NCBI GenBank assembly: GCA_003138855.1
Contig: PLHF01000089.1
Span: forward strand, 1 to 64,000
Reading direction: 5' to 3'
Length of the DNA stretch: 64,000 bases
From: Acidimicrobiaceae bacterium
GTDB lineage: Bacteria; Actinomycetota; Acidimicrobiia; Acidimicrobiales; RAAP-2
Made by a program: the position numbers and the translations under genes. Each line of letters opens with the position of its first letter. Position 1 is the first letter of the stretch. Under the pieces are notes generated by a model, which saw only the letters and a list, made by a program, of their open reading frames with translations, made no database searches and had not been told where the DNA came from. Below are positions 20,121 through 29,461 of this stretch, piece after piece.

Positions 20121-20627
20121 TCAGTCAGGCCTGGCTGCCACTCCCTCGGCCTCCCCGTCGAGGACCTCGGGTTGGACGTCGATCCGCTTGGCGAGATGCC
20201 GGAATGCACGGAGCCCCGCATTCCCCAGGGCATGCTCGAGGAAGGACTCGCTGACGATCAGCAGGGCCGCCTGGCCGTTGTCGATCAGCTCGCGGAACTC
20301 GTTGACGTCCGAACGCGGCCTGGCAGGCTCCAGACGCACGGTCACGCCGACGCTGCTGTCCCCGATCTCCGAGCGGACGGAGGTCGGAGGGAAGATCAGG
20401 TTGATGACGACACCTATGGCGATGCCGGGCCGGTCCCCTCGCTGCGTGATCGTTTCGTCCATCTTCATATGGAAATGGCCATCCTCGCCCCGGGTGATCA
20501 CTGCCGCCGAGTACGTCACGCAGGCCCCGGCGACCTGGAGGCCCCTGATCACACCGAAGTCATCACGAGCGGCCTGTTCGCTGTAGTAGGTACCGACGTA
20601 CACAAGCAGACCGCCGCCGCCGACCAT
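20121..20627 (-). CDS. DUF1269-like protein
   Basis: The 168-residue product begins GGGGLLVYVGTYYSEQAARDDFGVIRGLQVAGACVTYSAAVITRGEDG, the ferredoxin-like alternating pattern seen in DUF1269 proteins, followed by a glycine-rich hydrophobic patch PGIAIGVVINLIFPP. The second half (NEFRELIDNGQAALLIVSESFLEHAL) repeats the helix-strand pattern. Function is unknown; relatives are stress-linked in actinobacteria. ATG 20627 has GGAGG upstream. The gene is head-to-head with the LAL regulator. Confidence 0.65.
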   Translation of the reverse strand: MVGGGGLLVYVGTYYSEQAARDDFGVIRGLQVAGACVTYSAAVITRGEDGHFHMKMDETITQRGDRPGIAIGVVINLIFPPTSVRSEIGDSSVGVTVRLEPARPRSDVNEFRELIDNGQAALLIVSESFLEHALGNAGLRAFRHLAKRIDVQPEVLDGEAEGVAARPD

Positions 20628-20704
20628 CGTGTTACCCTCCGATTCGGTGCGCGAAGTGCTCACCACCCGCCACCGCTACCACTATTCACAGTCCGTGGCC
20701 GCAC

Positions 20705-20729
20705 GGATACACCCGAATCGGGTGTATCC
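20705..20729. promoter_or_regulatory. Perfect 25-bp palindrome between divergent genes (candidate operator)
   Basis: GGATACACCCGA, one central base, then TCGGGTGTATCC gives two perfect 12-bp arms. It lies about 78 bp upstream of the DUF1269 start and 47 bp upstream of the LAL regulator start. No T-run follows on either strand, so an operator is more likely than a terminator. The LuxR-type protein next to it is the obvious candidate ligand. Confidence 0.6.
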
Positions 20730-20775
20730 CACCCCAGGTTTGCCCTCCGGAGAACAGCGAGACGAGACTTGCCCG

Positions 20776-23406
20776 GTGAGCGCAGGCAGAACGAGGCCGA
20801 AGCGCCTCGCAACCGAACGTCTCCCGGAGCGTGGCCTTCTCTTCGGGCTGCCGATCGTCACCTCGAAGCTGGTGGCGCCCCCGCTCCCGATCGGCTTCAC
20901 TCCGCGCCCACGTGTCGCCGGCGCCCTCGCGGGCGCAGCCGGCACCATCTGTGTGGTACTGGCACCCGCCGGCTATGGCAAGACGACCGCCACGGTGGAG
21001 GAAGTGGCCGGCGAGGGGGCGGAGAACGTCGCCTGGTTGTCGATCGACGCCTACGACTCGACCGAGCTCAGCTTCTGGGCGCACCTCGCCGCCTCGATCG
21101 ACATGGTGCGCCCCGGGGTCCTTCGGGCCATGGTCGATGCGAACGAGCAGAGCCCCGTTCTCGGAGGGGGCCGGTTGGCGGCATCTCTGCTCGCCGCACT
21201 CGACGGCGACGAGGGACTGGTCGTCGTCCTGGACGATCTCCATCATCTGAGGAGCCGCGCACTGTGGGAGCAGCTCGGGTTCTTCCTCGAGCGCCTGCCT
21301 CCGGGTATTCGGGTCATCGCCACGACCCGAACGGTGACCCCTCTCCCCGTCGAACGCTGGCGGAGCCAGGGCCGGGCCACCGTCGTGGACGAGCAGATCC
21401 TCCGGTTCGACGCCGTCGAGGCCGCCGGCCTCATCGCCGGCGTCAGCGATCGAGACGTGTCGTCGGGCGAAGTGGCCGAGCTGGTGGCCCGCAGCGAGGG
21501 CTGGGCTGTCGGCCTCGTCTTCGAAGCCCTCGCCGGGCACGCACCGGCCGCGAACGGTGCGGTCCGGTCGGTGGAGAGTCCGAAGCCGCCGCGGACCGTC
21601 ATCAACTACCTGGCCACCGAGGTACTCGACACCCTCGGGGCCGACGACCGCGGGTTTCTGCTGTCGATCTCGGTTCTCGACGAGTTCGACAACGAACTGT
21701 GCCGACGGGTCACCGGCGAGGGTGACGCCGGGTTGCGGTTGCGCTCCCTCCGGGTCGCCAACCTGTTCCTCGTCCCGGTCGATGAAGCTGCCGGACGATT
21801 CCGTTTCCATCACCTGTTCCGCGAGCTCCTGCTCGAAGTGCTCGACCACCGCGATCCCGGTCGGCGGATCGAGCTCCATCGGCGCGCGGCCGAGGCTGCG
21901 GGCGCCGCCGGTGCCGTGCCCGTGCAGATCCACCACCTGCTCGAAGCCGGCGAGGTCGTCGCCGCATTCGATCTCATGGTCCGCCACGCCCTCCGGGTCG
22001 GCAGCCTGGCCACCGCTCGCGAGCTCATTGCCAGCTTCCCTGACGGCTTCGTGCTCGAGGACCCCCGCCGCATGCTCGACTACGTGCTCGTCCAGAGCCT
22101 GGCCGGCGACTGGGAGATGGCCGAGCAGTGGTGTGACCGGGCCGAGTCCGCGCTCGTCGAGGACAGCGGGCCTCTCCGGGCGCGCCTCGAACTCCACCGC
22201 GCCCTGAGTTTCGTCGGTCACGGCGAGGCCCAGGCCGCACTAGACGCACTCGTATCCAGCCGCGCCGCACGGGGGGGAGACACCCGGCCCGACGCCTTGC
22301 TCGATCGCTTCTCGGCAGTGACCGCTGCCCGCGTCCACGTCCTGATCGAGCCCGATCCGCAGGCTGCCTCCTTCTGGCTGGAGGAGGCCCGGAAGCTAGG
22401 CCCCGAGGTCGTCCATGTCCGCCAGATCTCCATTCCGACCTTGACCGCCTTCCTCCGACTGTGGGCGGGGGATCTGGCCCAGGCCGAGCGGCTCGCCCGA
22501 CAGGCCCTGACCGCGGCCGACCAACTCCACATTCCTCTCGGACTTCATGCCTTCGAGGCGCTCCTGGTCCTGACCGACGTGCTCATCGAGACCGCACGGC
22601 TGGCAGAGGCAGTATCCGTTCTCGAGCATGCAGAAGAGATTGCCGGCCAGCTGGCGCCCCTGGCCGGCCAGGTCCACGTCGCGCTCCGACGCGTGGAGAT
22701 CACCGCGGCCACCGAGGGACCCGCCTCCGGTGCGGATGCGGCCGCCCGCGCACGGGCCCGGTTCAACGACCAACGCCTGGGTGCTCCTCTCCTCGATGCG
22801 CTCACGGCACGGCACGCCTACTGGCTGCTGGCCGAAGGTCGGACGATCGAAGCCTCCAAGCTCTCCGACACGCTGCCGCCGGGGCCACCCCGATCCATCC
22901 TGCGCGCACGATTGGCCGCCCTGGAGCACCAGTGGCAGGTGGCCACTTGCCACCTCGCCGATGCGGCGGAGTGGCCTGCGGCTGAGCGCATGGAGGCCGA
23001 ACTGATCCGCAGCAGTGCAGACTGCTACCGGGGAGTGTCGGAGGTCCTCGAGCGCACCGGCGGGTTCGTCTGGACCGTCGTCAAGCAGGGCCAACCTCTG
23101 CTCCTCCATCTCGAATCACTGGGGGACGAGGCCACCCCCGCAGTCACCCGTGTGCTGGAGCGCGCGGTCGAATTCAGCCCCGCCTTCCGACCTGTCCAAT
23201 TCGGCGAAGCGGACGTCCGCATCACAGAGCGCGAGCGGACCCTCCTGCAGCTGCTTCCGAGCCACCTGTCGTACGCGGAGATCGCCGCCGAGTTGTACCT
23301 CTCGGTGAACACGGTGAAGTCGAATCTCAAGACGCTCTACCGGAAGCTCGGCGTGTCGTCGCGCTCGGAGGCCGTTCGGCGGGCTCGCGCCGCCAAGCTC
23401 GGCTGA
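20776..23406 (+). CDS. Large LuxR-family ATP-binding (LAL/MalT-like) transcriptional regulator
   Basis: The product of about 876 residues has a P-loop at residues 63-70 (APAGYGKTT), a Walker B-like LVVVLDDLHHL, an R-finger region IRVIATTRT, long alpha-helical repeats in the middle resembling TPR/MalT transcription-activator repeats, and a C-terminal GerE/LuxR helix-turn-helix (RERTLLQLLPSHLSYAEIAAELYLSVNTVKSNLKTLYRKLG). It belongs to the STAND ATPases, which switch on when an inducer binds the repeat domain. GTG 20776 starts close to the conserved LPIVTSKLVAPP; the earlier GTG 20629 is possible. It is divergent from DUF1269 with a strong palindrome between. Its regulon is unknown. Confidence 0.9.
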   Translation: MSAGRTRPKRLATERLPERGLLFGLPIVTSKLVAPPLPIGFTPRPRVAGALAGAAGTICVVLAPAGYGKTTATVEEVAGEGAENVAWLSIDAYDSTELSFWAHLAASIDMVRPGVLRAMVDANEQSPVLGGGRLAASLLAALDGDEGLVVVLDDLHHLRSRALWEQLGFFLERLPPGIRVIATTRTVTPLPVERWRSQGRATVVDEQILRFDAVEAAGLIAGVSDRDVSSGEVAELVARSEGWAVGLVFEALAGHAPAANGAVRSVESPKPPRTVINYLATEVLDTLGADDRGFLLSISVLDEFDNELCRRVTGEGDAGLRLRSLRVANLFLVPVDEAAGRFRFHHLFRELLLEVLDHRDPGRRIELHRRAAEAAGAAGAVPVQIHHLLEAGEVVAAFDLMVRHALRVGSLATARELIASFPDGFVLEDPRRMLDYVLVQSLAGDWEMAEQWCDRAESALVEDSGPLRARLELHRALSFVGHGEAQAALDALVSSRAARGGDTRPDALLDRFSAVTAARVHVLIEPDPQAASFWLEEARKLGPEVVHVRQISIPTLTAFLRLWAGDLAQAERLARQALTAADQLHIPLGLHAFEALLVLTDVLIETARLAEAVSVLEHAEEIAGQLAPLAGQVHVALRRVEITAATEGPASGADAAARARARFNDQRLGAPLLDALTARHAYWLLAEGRTIEASKLSDTLPPGPPRSILRARLAALEHQWQVATCHLADAAEWPAAERMEAELIRSSADCYRGVSEVLERTGGFVWTVVKQGQPLLLHLESLGDEATPAVTRVLERAVEFSPAFRPVQFGEADVRITERERTLLQLLPSHLSYAEIAAELYLSVNTVKSNLKTLYRKLGVSSRSEAVRRARAAKLG

Positions 23407-23538
23407 CGGTGCCCTCGACGACGACGGCCCCTGCCCGAGATTCCTGCGCGCCCGTGTACTGGGTATCATCCTCTCCCGGGCGGCCTCGAGCCGTTCCGGG
23501 CGGTGGCGCCCGCCAACACCATCCCGGGGGGGAATCCT

Positions 23539-25884
23539 GTGCACGGTCGTCGGTCGGTGACGCTGCTGGTCACAATGTCCGTGATGGCCGGGCTCATGGC
23601 CGGTTGCTCGGGTGCGGCCGGCTCGGGGAGCGGCCCCCAGGTGCCGGCCGCCAACGCGCGGGCGAAGTTCACCGGCCACGGATCCATCGGGCAGGCCTAT
23701 CTCCTCGGTGCGTCGCCGGGACAGGGCCTGGTGCTGGCCGACGCCGCCGGCGACCGGGCGGGTGGGGGAACGGCCGATCGTCTGGGAAGTCTCATCGTGC
23801 GCAACGTGCCCCCTGGTCCCGGGTACACCTTCCGGTCGATCGATGGCTCGCGTGTGGCGGCCACGTCGCCGTTCCGAGTGTTGTCCACCTCCGACACGCC
23901 GTCGGCCGCCTTCTACACGAGCCAGCACATGGCGGTCGGTCTCAACTACATCACCATGCGGGACGGGGTACAGCTGGCGGCCACGGTTCGGCTCCCGCCG
24001 GGCAAGACGCTGGCGGACGGCCCGTTCCCCACGGTGATCGAAGAGTCCGGCTACGCCATTGCCGCCCCCCACAGCCTCATCGACGCGGTGCTCCACCTCA
24101 ATGGGGAGTCCACCTCGGACCCGTTGGTCCCTGACTCGGCGACCGCAGTGGGGTCGCTCGTCGCCCCCCTGCTGGGCTTCGCCACGGTCAGTGTGCAGAT
24201 GCGGGGCACCGGCTGCTCGGGAGGAGCGTTCGATCTGTTCGGCCTGCCGACCACCTACGACGGTTACGACGCCGTTGAGACCGTGGCCTCTCAACCGTGG
24301 GTGGCGCACCACAAGGTCGGCATGGTCGGGATCTCCTTCTCGGGGATCTCACAGATGTTCGTGGCCGGCACCCGCCCGCCCGGGCTGGCCGCCATCGCGC
24401 CGATGAGCCTCACCGACGACCTCTACTCCACCGGGTTCCCCGGCGGCATGTTCAACAGCGGGTTCGCCGGGACGTGGATCGCCCAACGGGTCGCCGACGC
24501 CCGACCCGCTCCGCAGGGTGGCCAGCCATACGCCCGGATCCTGATCTCTCAGGGCGACCAGCGCTGCCTCGTCGACCAGGCCCTCCACCTCCAGGCCCAG
24601 AACATCGAGGCCATGCTCCAACAGGCCAGCCACCGGGTCCCGTCCCTCTACGATCAGCGGTCACCCTCGATCTGGGCCAAGCGCGTCGACGTGCCGGTGT
24701 TCCTCTCGGGTGCCTTCCAGGACGAGCAGACCGGGGGGCAGTGGCCCGCCATCGTGAGCGACCTGAGCCATGATCCCGACGTCTGGGTGACCATGGTCAA
24801 CGGCACGCACGTCGACTCACTCGGGCCCGGCACCATCTCCCGGTGGATCGAGTTCCTCGACCTGTTCGTCGCCGACCAGGTCCCCACCTCGTCGCCGGTC
24901 CTGCAGACGCTGGTCACCCAGCTCTATCGACAGCTGGCCAATGCACCAACCGGCCCGGTTGCGGCCATCCAGTTCACCGACGAGCCCAGCGTGGCCGCCG
25001 CCCGTGCTGCCTTCGAACAACAACCGCGGGTGCGGGTGCTCTTCGACAACGGAGGGGGTAGCGCCGGCCCGGGGGCGATGCAACCGGTCTGGAGCGCCGA
25101 CTTCACGTCGTGGCCGCCACCTCAGGCGAAAGCCTCGGCGTGGATGCTCGATCCCGGCGGCACGTTGCTCACGTCGCCGGCGCCGGCGACCACGGTGCTC
25201 ACGTCGCCGGTGCCGGCGACCACGGTGTCGTTCATGCCGGACCCATCCTCCCGCCCCGCCACCGACCTGCCGCAGGGGAACCCGTGGTCGGCGCTTCCGC
25301 CGTATCAGTGGGCACCGGTCACCGGTGCCGGCGGCCTGGGCTTCATCTCGCCGCCGCTGGCCCACGATGTGGTGGTGGTGGGCCCGGGCAGCCTCGACCT
25401 CTGGGTGAAGAGCTCGGCCGCGGACACCGATCTCCAGGCCACCGTGTCGGAAGTCCGGCCGGACGGCAAGGAGCTCTTCGTGCAGACGGGGGAGCTGCGG
25501 GCCAGCGACCGGGCACTGGACAACGGGTCCTCGACGGCCACCCGAGCCGTTCCCACCTACTCGGCGGCCACGGCACGGCCACTTCCCGAGGGCCACTTCA
25601 CCGAGGTGCGGATCCCCATCCTCCCGTTCGGCTACGCCTTCCGGGCCGGGTCGCGCATCCGCGTCACGGTCACCGCACCGGGAGGGGACCGGCCAACCTG
25701 GCAGTTCGTCACGTACCAGACGCACGGCACGGTCAAGGACACCATCGGGCTGGGGGGCGCCACCCGGTCGGCACTCGTCCTCTCGGTCGTGCCCGGCATC
25801 ACCCCGCCGGATCCCCAGCCGGCCTGCCCTTCACTTCGGGGGCAGCCGTGCAGGGCATACGCGGCTGCTGCCAACGGAGGCTAG
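23539..25884 (+). CDS. CocE/NonD family hydrolase, lipoprotein
   Basis: The 781-residue product starts with a lipoprotein signal, VTMSVMAGLMAGCSG, with a lipobox cysteine, so it is probably anchored on the outer face of the membrane. The catalytic domain shows RDGVQLAATVRLP, the nucleophile elbow GISFSGISQM, and an X-Pro dipeptidyl-peptidase-like C-terminal jelly-roll from about residue 555. Relatives hydrolyse acyl-ester or X-Pro substrates such as cocaine esters. GTG 23539 with GGGGGGA upstream is preferred to the track start at 23503. About residue 545 is a tandem repeat TSPAPATTVLTSPVPATTV, likely a flexible linker before the jelly-roll domain. Confidence 0.85.
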   Translation: MHGRRSVTLLVTMSVMAGLMAGCSGAAGSGSGPQVPAANARAKFTGHGSIGQAYLLGASPGQGLVLADAAGDRAGGGTADRLGSLIVRNVPPGPGYTFRSIDGSRVAATSPFRVLSTSDTPSAAFYTSQHMAVGLNYITMRDGVQLAATVRLPPGKTLADGPFPTVIEESGYAIAAPHSLIDAVLHLNGESTSDPLVPDSATAVGSLVAPLLGFATVSVQMRGTGCSGGAFDLFGLPTTYDGYDAVETVASQPWVAHHKVGMVGISFSGISQMFVAGTRPPGLAAIAPMSLTDDLYSTGFPGGMFNSGFAGTWIAQRVADARPAPQGGQPYARILISQGDQRCLVDQALHLQAQNIEAMLQQASHRVPSLYDQRSPSIWAKRVDVPVFLSGAFQDEQTGGQWPAIVSDLSHDPDVWVTMVNGTHVDSLGPGTISRWIEFLDLFVADQVPTSSPVLQTLVTQLYRQLANAPTGPVAAIQFTDEPSVAAARAAFEQQPRVRVLFDNGGGSAGPGAMQPVWSADFTSWPPPQAKASAWMLDPGGTLLTSPAPATTVLTSPVPATTVSFMPDPSSRPATDLPQGNPWSALPPYQWAPVTGAGGLGFISPPLAHDVVVVGPGSLDLWVKSSAADTDLQATVSEVRPDGKELFVQTGELRASDRALDNGSSTATRAVPTYSAATARPLPEGHFTEVRIPILPFGYAFRAGSRIRVTVTAPGGDRPTWQFVTYQTHGTVKDTIGLGGATRSALVLSVVPGITPPDPQPACPSLRGQPCRAYAAAANGG
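25168..25227 (+). repeat. 30-bp tandem repeat, two copies, inside the CocE gene
   Basis: The 30-base unit occurs twice head-to-tail and the copies differ at one base (CGCCGG versus TGCCGG). It encodes LTSPAPATTV and LTSPVPATTV, a linker expansion in frame. Confidence 0.9.
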
Positions 25885-25937
25885 CGGCACCGACCCCTGG
25901 GTCCCGAGAGGTGCGCAGAGGGACACGGCGTGATGCC

Positions 25938-27524
25938 TCAGGCAGGCGCGTGCTGGTCCTCGTTGCGGTACCGAGCGAGGAGCTCGACCTCGTGTCGGTG
26001 CGAGGGGAAAAGCGTGGAGACGACCACTGCTCCGAGGACGATCGAGACGGCACCGGCGGCGTAGGCCCAGTTGGCGCCGGAAAGGAACGACGCCCGTGCA
26101 CCGGCGACGATCTGTTTCGCGTGCTGCGGGTTGGCCTGGGCCAGCGCCGCCGCGCTCGAGTAGGAGCGCTCGAGGGTATTGGTCACTTGGGTGTCGAGAT
26201 TCGCCCCCGAGGCCGAGATCCGTGAGGCCACGGCGGTTGCGTAGCCGGCGGTCAGGATGGCGCCGAGGATCGACTGCATGATCGACCCGCCCAGGTCGCG
26301 CTGGAGGTCCGCGGTGCCCGAGGCCATGCCGGCCCGGTGCACGGGGACCGAGCCGGTGAGCGAGTGCGATGCGGGAGTGCCGGAGAGCCCGACGCCGATG
26401 CCCATCAGGATGAAGGCGAGTGCCACCGGGGCGTAGCCGGAGGTGGCCGTCCAGAGCAGCAGCATCACGAGGAAGGAGAGGAACAAGAAGGCGTAGCCGA
26501 TGAGCAGCGTCGCCCGTGAGCCCACTCTCTCGATGAGCTTGGCCGAGAGCGGGGCGGCCAGGAGCATGAACAGTGCGGCTGGGACCACGGAGGCACCGGC
26601 CCGGAGTGTGGAGTAGCCGAGCACGTTCTGGAGGAACTGCTCACCGATGAACATCGCCCCCATCAGGGTGCCGAACACGATCAGGCCGGCCACGGCCGCC
26701 ACCCAGAAGATCCGTCGGGAGGCCACCTGGAGGTCGAAGAGCGGGTCCGGTGCCCTCTTCTGGCGGAAGAAGAATGCGGCTAGCGCCACGACGGCGATGA
26801 ACGCGCCGACCAGGGCGGCCCCTGCCTCGCCTGCGCTGGGGGCGAAGTTGATGGCGAGCACCAGCGCCACCACCCCGATGATCGACAGGGCCCCGCCGAG
26901 GTGGTCGACCCTGTCGTCGGTCTCGTTGACGTGGCTCGGCACGAAGACGACGGCGAGCACAAGGGCCACCACGGCGAGCGGGGCGGTGAGCAAGAAGACC
27001 GATCCCCACCAGGCAAAGGTCAGGAGCCATCCGGCCAGAAGCGAGGCGAAGGCGATCATGGCGCCCCCGACCGCCGACCACAGGGCGATCGACCGGGTCC
27101 GGGCCGGGCCGTCCCACAACGCGGTGATCAGCGCGAGCGTCGTCGGATAAGCCATGCCGGCCGCCACTCCGCCCAGGAGTCGGGCAGCGATGAGGAAGCT
27201 GATCGACGGGGCCCATGCGGCCAGGAGCGCCGTGGGGATGGTGAACACCATGCCCAGGAGCAGCATCATCTTGCGCCCGTAGCGGTCGCCCAACGCGCCC
27301 AGGTAGAGCACGGTGCCGGCCAGGCCGAGCGAGAAGCCGACGCTCACCAGGTTGAGCTGTGTCTGCGTGGCGTGGAAGTGCTCCCCGATGCCGGGCAGGG
27401 CCACATTGGCCACCGCCAGGTTGAGGTTCGCCACCGAAGCCACCGAGATGAGCCCGACCAGTACCCACCCTTGGCGTGCTGGGGAAGACGACGCCACCCG
27501 GGTGGCGGGAGCGCTGCTGGTCAT
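25938..27524 (-). CDS. MFS transporter, DHA2 (14-TM drug:H+ antiporter) type
   Basis: The 528-residue protein has about 14 hydrophobic helices. It shows motif A of the major facilitator superfamily (LGALGDRYGRKMMLLLG) and the antiporter motif C region (MGIGVGLSGTPASHSLTGSVP). Size and helix number fit the DHA2 multidrug efflux group, exporting toxic compounds against a proton gradient; the substrate is unknown. ATG 27524 has a purine-rich GGGGGAA upstream. The track start at 27764 runs antisense into the divergent gene. Confidence 0.9.
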   Translation of the reverse strand: MTSSAPATRVASSSPARQGWVLVGLISVASVANLNLAVANVALPGIGEHFHATQTQLNLVSVGFSLGLAGTVLYLGALGDRYGRKMMLLLGMVFTIPTALLAAWAPSISFLIAARLLGGVAAGMAYPTTLALITALWDGPARTRSIALWSAVGGAMIAFASLLAGWLLTFAWWGSVFLLTAPLAVVALVLAVVFVPSHVNETDDRVDHLGGALSIIGVVALVLAINFAPSAGEAGAALVGAFIAVVALAAFFFRQKRAPDPLFDLQVASRRIFWVAAVAGLIVFGTLMGAMFIGEQFLQNVLGYSTLRAGASVVPAALFMLLAAPLSAKLIERVGSRATLLIGYAFLFLSFLVMLLLWTATSGYAPVALAFILMGIGVGLSGTPASHSLTGSVPVHRAGMASGTADLQRDLGGSIMQSILGAILTAGYATAVASRISASGANLDTQVTNTLERSYSSAAALAQANPQHAKQIVAGARASFLSGANWAYAAGAVSIVLGAVVVSTLFPSHRHEVELLARYRNEDQHAPA

Positions 27525-27655
27525 CGTGTCGTTCCCCCTGGGTGTTGTCGGGCGTCTCGACCATGCTGGCTGTTCTGTTGGGGGAATACCAGCACCCCGG
27601 CGGCGTGCCTGCTCTTTCACCAGTTCGTCAGGATCACCTGGGTATCCTCGATGGG

Positions 27656-28186
27656 ATGAGCACGTCACCCGTACGACAACAGCCACTGCAGCCGCGTCCC
27701 GCGGGGCTGTTGGACACCGGGCTCGGGTCACTCCTCGCCTGGTTCCACATCGATTTCCGTCCAAGAGGCAGGCAGCCCTCGTGGTGGCGGCTGGCCATTG
27801 CCACCATCGTCTCGATCGTCGGCTCGCTGGTGGCCGACGCCCTACTGGTGGCGATCGGCACGAAGGTCTTCCCGTCGACCAAGGGGTTCGTGCACTTCCG
27901 GTTCGGCGACTACGCCAAACTCACCATCATCGGGGTGATCATCGCCTGCGCTGCCTGGCCCGTGGTCACCCGGATCTCGTCGCGACCGCGGCGCCTGTTC
28001 TTCTGGCTGGCCATTGCGGTCACTGCCGCGCTGCTCCTGCCCGATCTCTGGATTCTTCTGCACGGGGAGCCGGCCAACGCCGTTCTGGTCCTGGTGGCCA
28101 TGCACCTGGCCATTGCCGTCGTGGCCTACAACGCCCTGGTCCGGCTGGCGCCGGCCGGAGGGGAACGGCTGCACGCACGACGCTGA
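27656..28186 (+). CDS. Four-helix membrane protein (DUF6069-like)
   Basis: The 176-residue product has four hydrophobic segments: WRLAIATIVSIVGSLVADALLVAIG, KLTIIGVIIACAAWPVV, FFWLAIAVTAALLLPDLWILL and ANAVLVLVAMHLAIAVVAYNALVRL. The pattern and size resemble DUF6069 membrane proteins. Function is unknown. ATG 27656 is chosen because it lies downstream of the divergent MFS start. The gene is divergent from the MFS transporter, with 131 bp between starts. Confidence 0.6.
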   Translation: MSTSPVRQQPLQPRPAGLLDTGLGSLLAWFHIDFRPRGRQPSWWRLAIATIVSIVGSLVADALLVAIGTKVFPSTKGFVHFRFGDYAKLTIIGVIIACAAWPVVTRISSRPRRLFFWLAIAVTAALLLPDLWILLHGEPANAVLVLVAMHLAIAVVAYNALVRLAPAGGERLHARR

Positions 28187-28364
28187 CGGTCGAAGGCCGG
28201 CCGGCAGGGGGAGCCGGCGCCGTGCGCACCGCTCGATCGGTGCGAGAATTGGGAGCCGGTCGCTCCGGCAATGATCGTGACGAATCGGCCGGTGGTGATG
28301 GAGGGGCGATTCGGCGCACCCACGGAGAGAGCCCCGATGACGCCGACGACGACCCCACAGCGCG

Positions 28365-28886
28365 ATGACTGATCCGTCGGCACCCGGTCCCGAAGCGCCC
28401 GGGCACGAGGGGGCGGTGCACTGGCTGGCCGACTACGTGTACGGGACCATCGCCACTCTGGTGGCGATCGCCGGCCTCACCTTCGAGTCCAACCCCGGAG
28501 AGCTCACCACAGCCGGGGTGGTGATCGTCGGAGCGGTGGCCATCTGGTTCGCCCATACGTTGTCCCGTCTGGTCGTCAGGCGGTCGTGGCAGCGCCTCCG
28601 GTTGACGTGGGCCGAGGTGGGTGACGAGTTGGCAGGTTCGTGGTCCATCGTGTCCGCCGCCATTCCGGCCACTCTGATCTTCATCCTGGCCGGCGCCCAC
28701 CTGTGGTCGATGCGGACAGCCTTCGCCCTGGCCGAGGGCGTGGGCGTGCTCGCCCTGGCTGCAGTGGGGATCGGGACGGTGGGGGGTGCGGACCGATCGC
28801 TGTTCCGGAGGGTGCTCTACGTCGTCGGCCTGGTGTCGGTGGGGATCATCATCGTGCTGCTCGAACTGGCGGTCCATCTGCTGTAG
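28365..28886 (+). CDS. Hypothetical four- to five-helix membrane protein
   Basis: The 173 residues contain hydrophobic segments around DYVYGTIATLVAIAGLTF, TAGVVIVGAVAIWFAHTL, AIPATLIFILAGAHL, GVLALAAVGIGTVGG and VVGLVSVGIIIVLLELAVHLL. Between helices two and three lies an amphipathic stretch RLVVRRSWQRLRLTWAEVGDELAG. No known family is recognised. It is part of a run of three small membrane protein genes on the same strand. Confidence 0.6.
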   Translation: MTDPSAPGPEAPGHEGAVHWLADYVYGTIATLVAIAGLTFESNPGELTTAGVVIVGAVAIWFAHTLSRLVVRRSWQRLRLTWAEVGDELAGSWSIVSAAIPATLIFILAGAHLWSMRTAFALAEGVGVLALAAVGIGTVGGADRSLFRRVLYVVGLVSVGIIIVLLELAVHLL

Positions 28887-28954
28887 CGGTGGGGCGCCAG
28901 GCCGATAGGGTGGGCCGAGGACTGCAGCGTCCTCGGGACGGAGGGAGGCCACCG

Positions 28955-29269
28955 GTGAACGACCAGGGCGTGATCGGGGACGTGGGGCCCAATGGTGGTG
29001 AGTCATTGGCACAGGGCTTCACCGATGCGGAGCTGACCGAGCTGGCCCTGGCGGCAGACCCAGGTGCGCCCATCGACGACGACGCCGTGCCCGTTGCGGT
29101 CTACCTGGCCCAGGAACCGGGCCTCCTGCCCTCCTGGTACATGCCCTCGCCGATGACACGCCACAGCAGGGGCTGGCAGGTTCCCGTCGTCCTGGTGATC
29201 GTGGCTGCCTTCGTGATCATCGAGGCGTTCGGCCTGTGCAGCACGTTCGGCCAGCTGGTGCCGGGCTGA
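28955..29269 (+). CDS. Small single-pass membrane protein, unknown
   Basis: The 104-residue product has an acidic first half with ESLAQGFTDAELTELALAADPGAPIDDDAVPVAVYL, then SWYMPSPMTRHSRGWQVP and one membrane helix VVLVIVAAFVIIEAFGLCSTFG at the C-terminus. It reads as a tail-anchored or C-in protein. GTG 28955 is preceded by GGAGG. Family unknown. Confidence 0.6.
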   Translation: MNDQGVIGDVGPNGGESLAQGFTDAELTELALAADPGAPIDDDAVPVAVYLAQEPGLLPSWYMPSPMTRHSRGWQVPVVLVIVAAFVIIEAFGLCSTFGQLVPG

Positions 29270-29461
29270 ACTCCATCGTCGGCTGGCCGTGTCCGCCGAT
29301 TGAACACGCAAAGTGGTGGAGCAACAACGCAGGGTGCTCGACAGTTGCCTGATGCAGTTCTACCAGGCAAAATGGAAGTATCCGGAGGTGGCGACCTAAG
29401 GGCGCCGAAGATCCGGTCGGAGTAGGTGGAGGCAGACTTCCACGGAAAGAGGGGCATTGTT

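Noticed and set aside
20686-22221. 511-residue minus-strand ORF
   Set aside because: It is antisense to the LAL regulator and has no motif.
29295-29400. Possible GEMM (c-di-GMP) riboswitch upstream of the LPFTG gene
   Set aside because: An ACACGCAAAG string is present, but the expected following GC-rich helices and GGGUUACCG-like partner are not seen.
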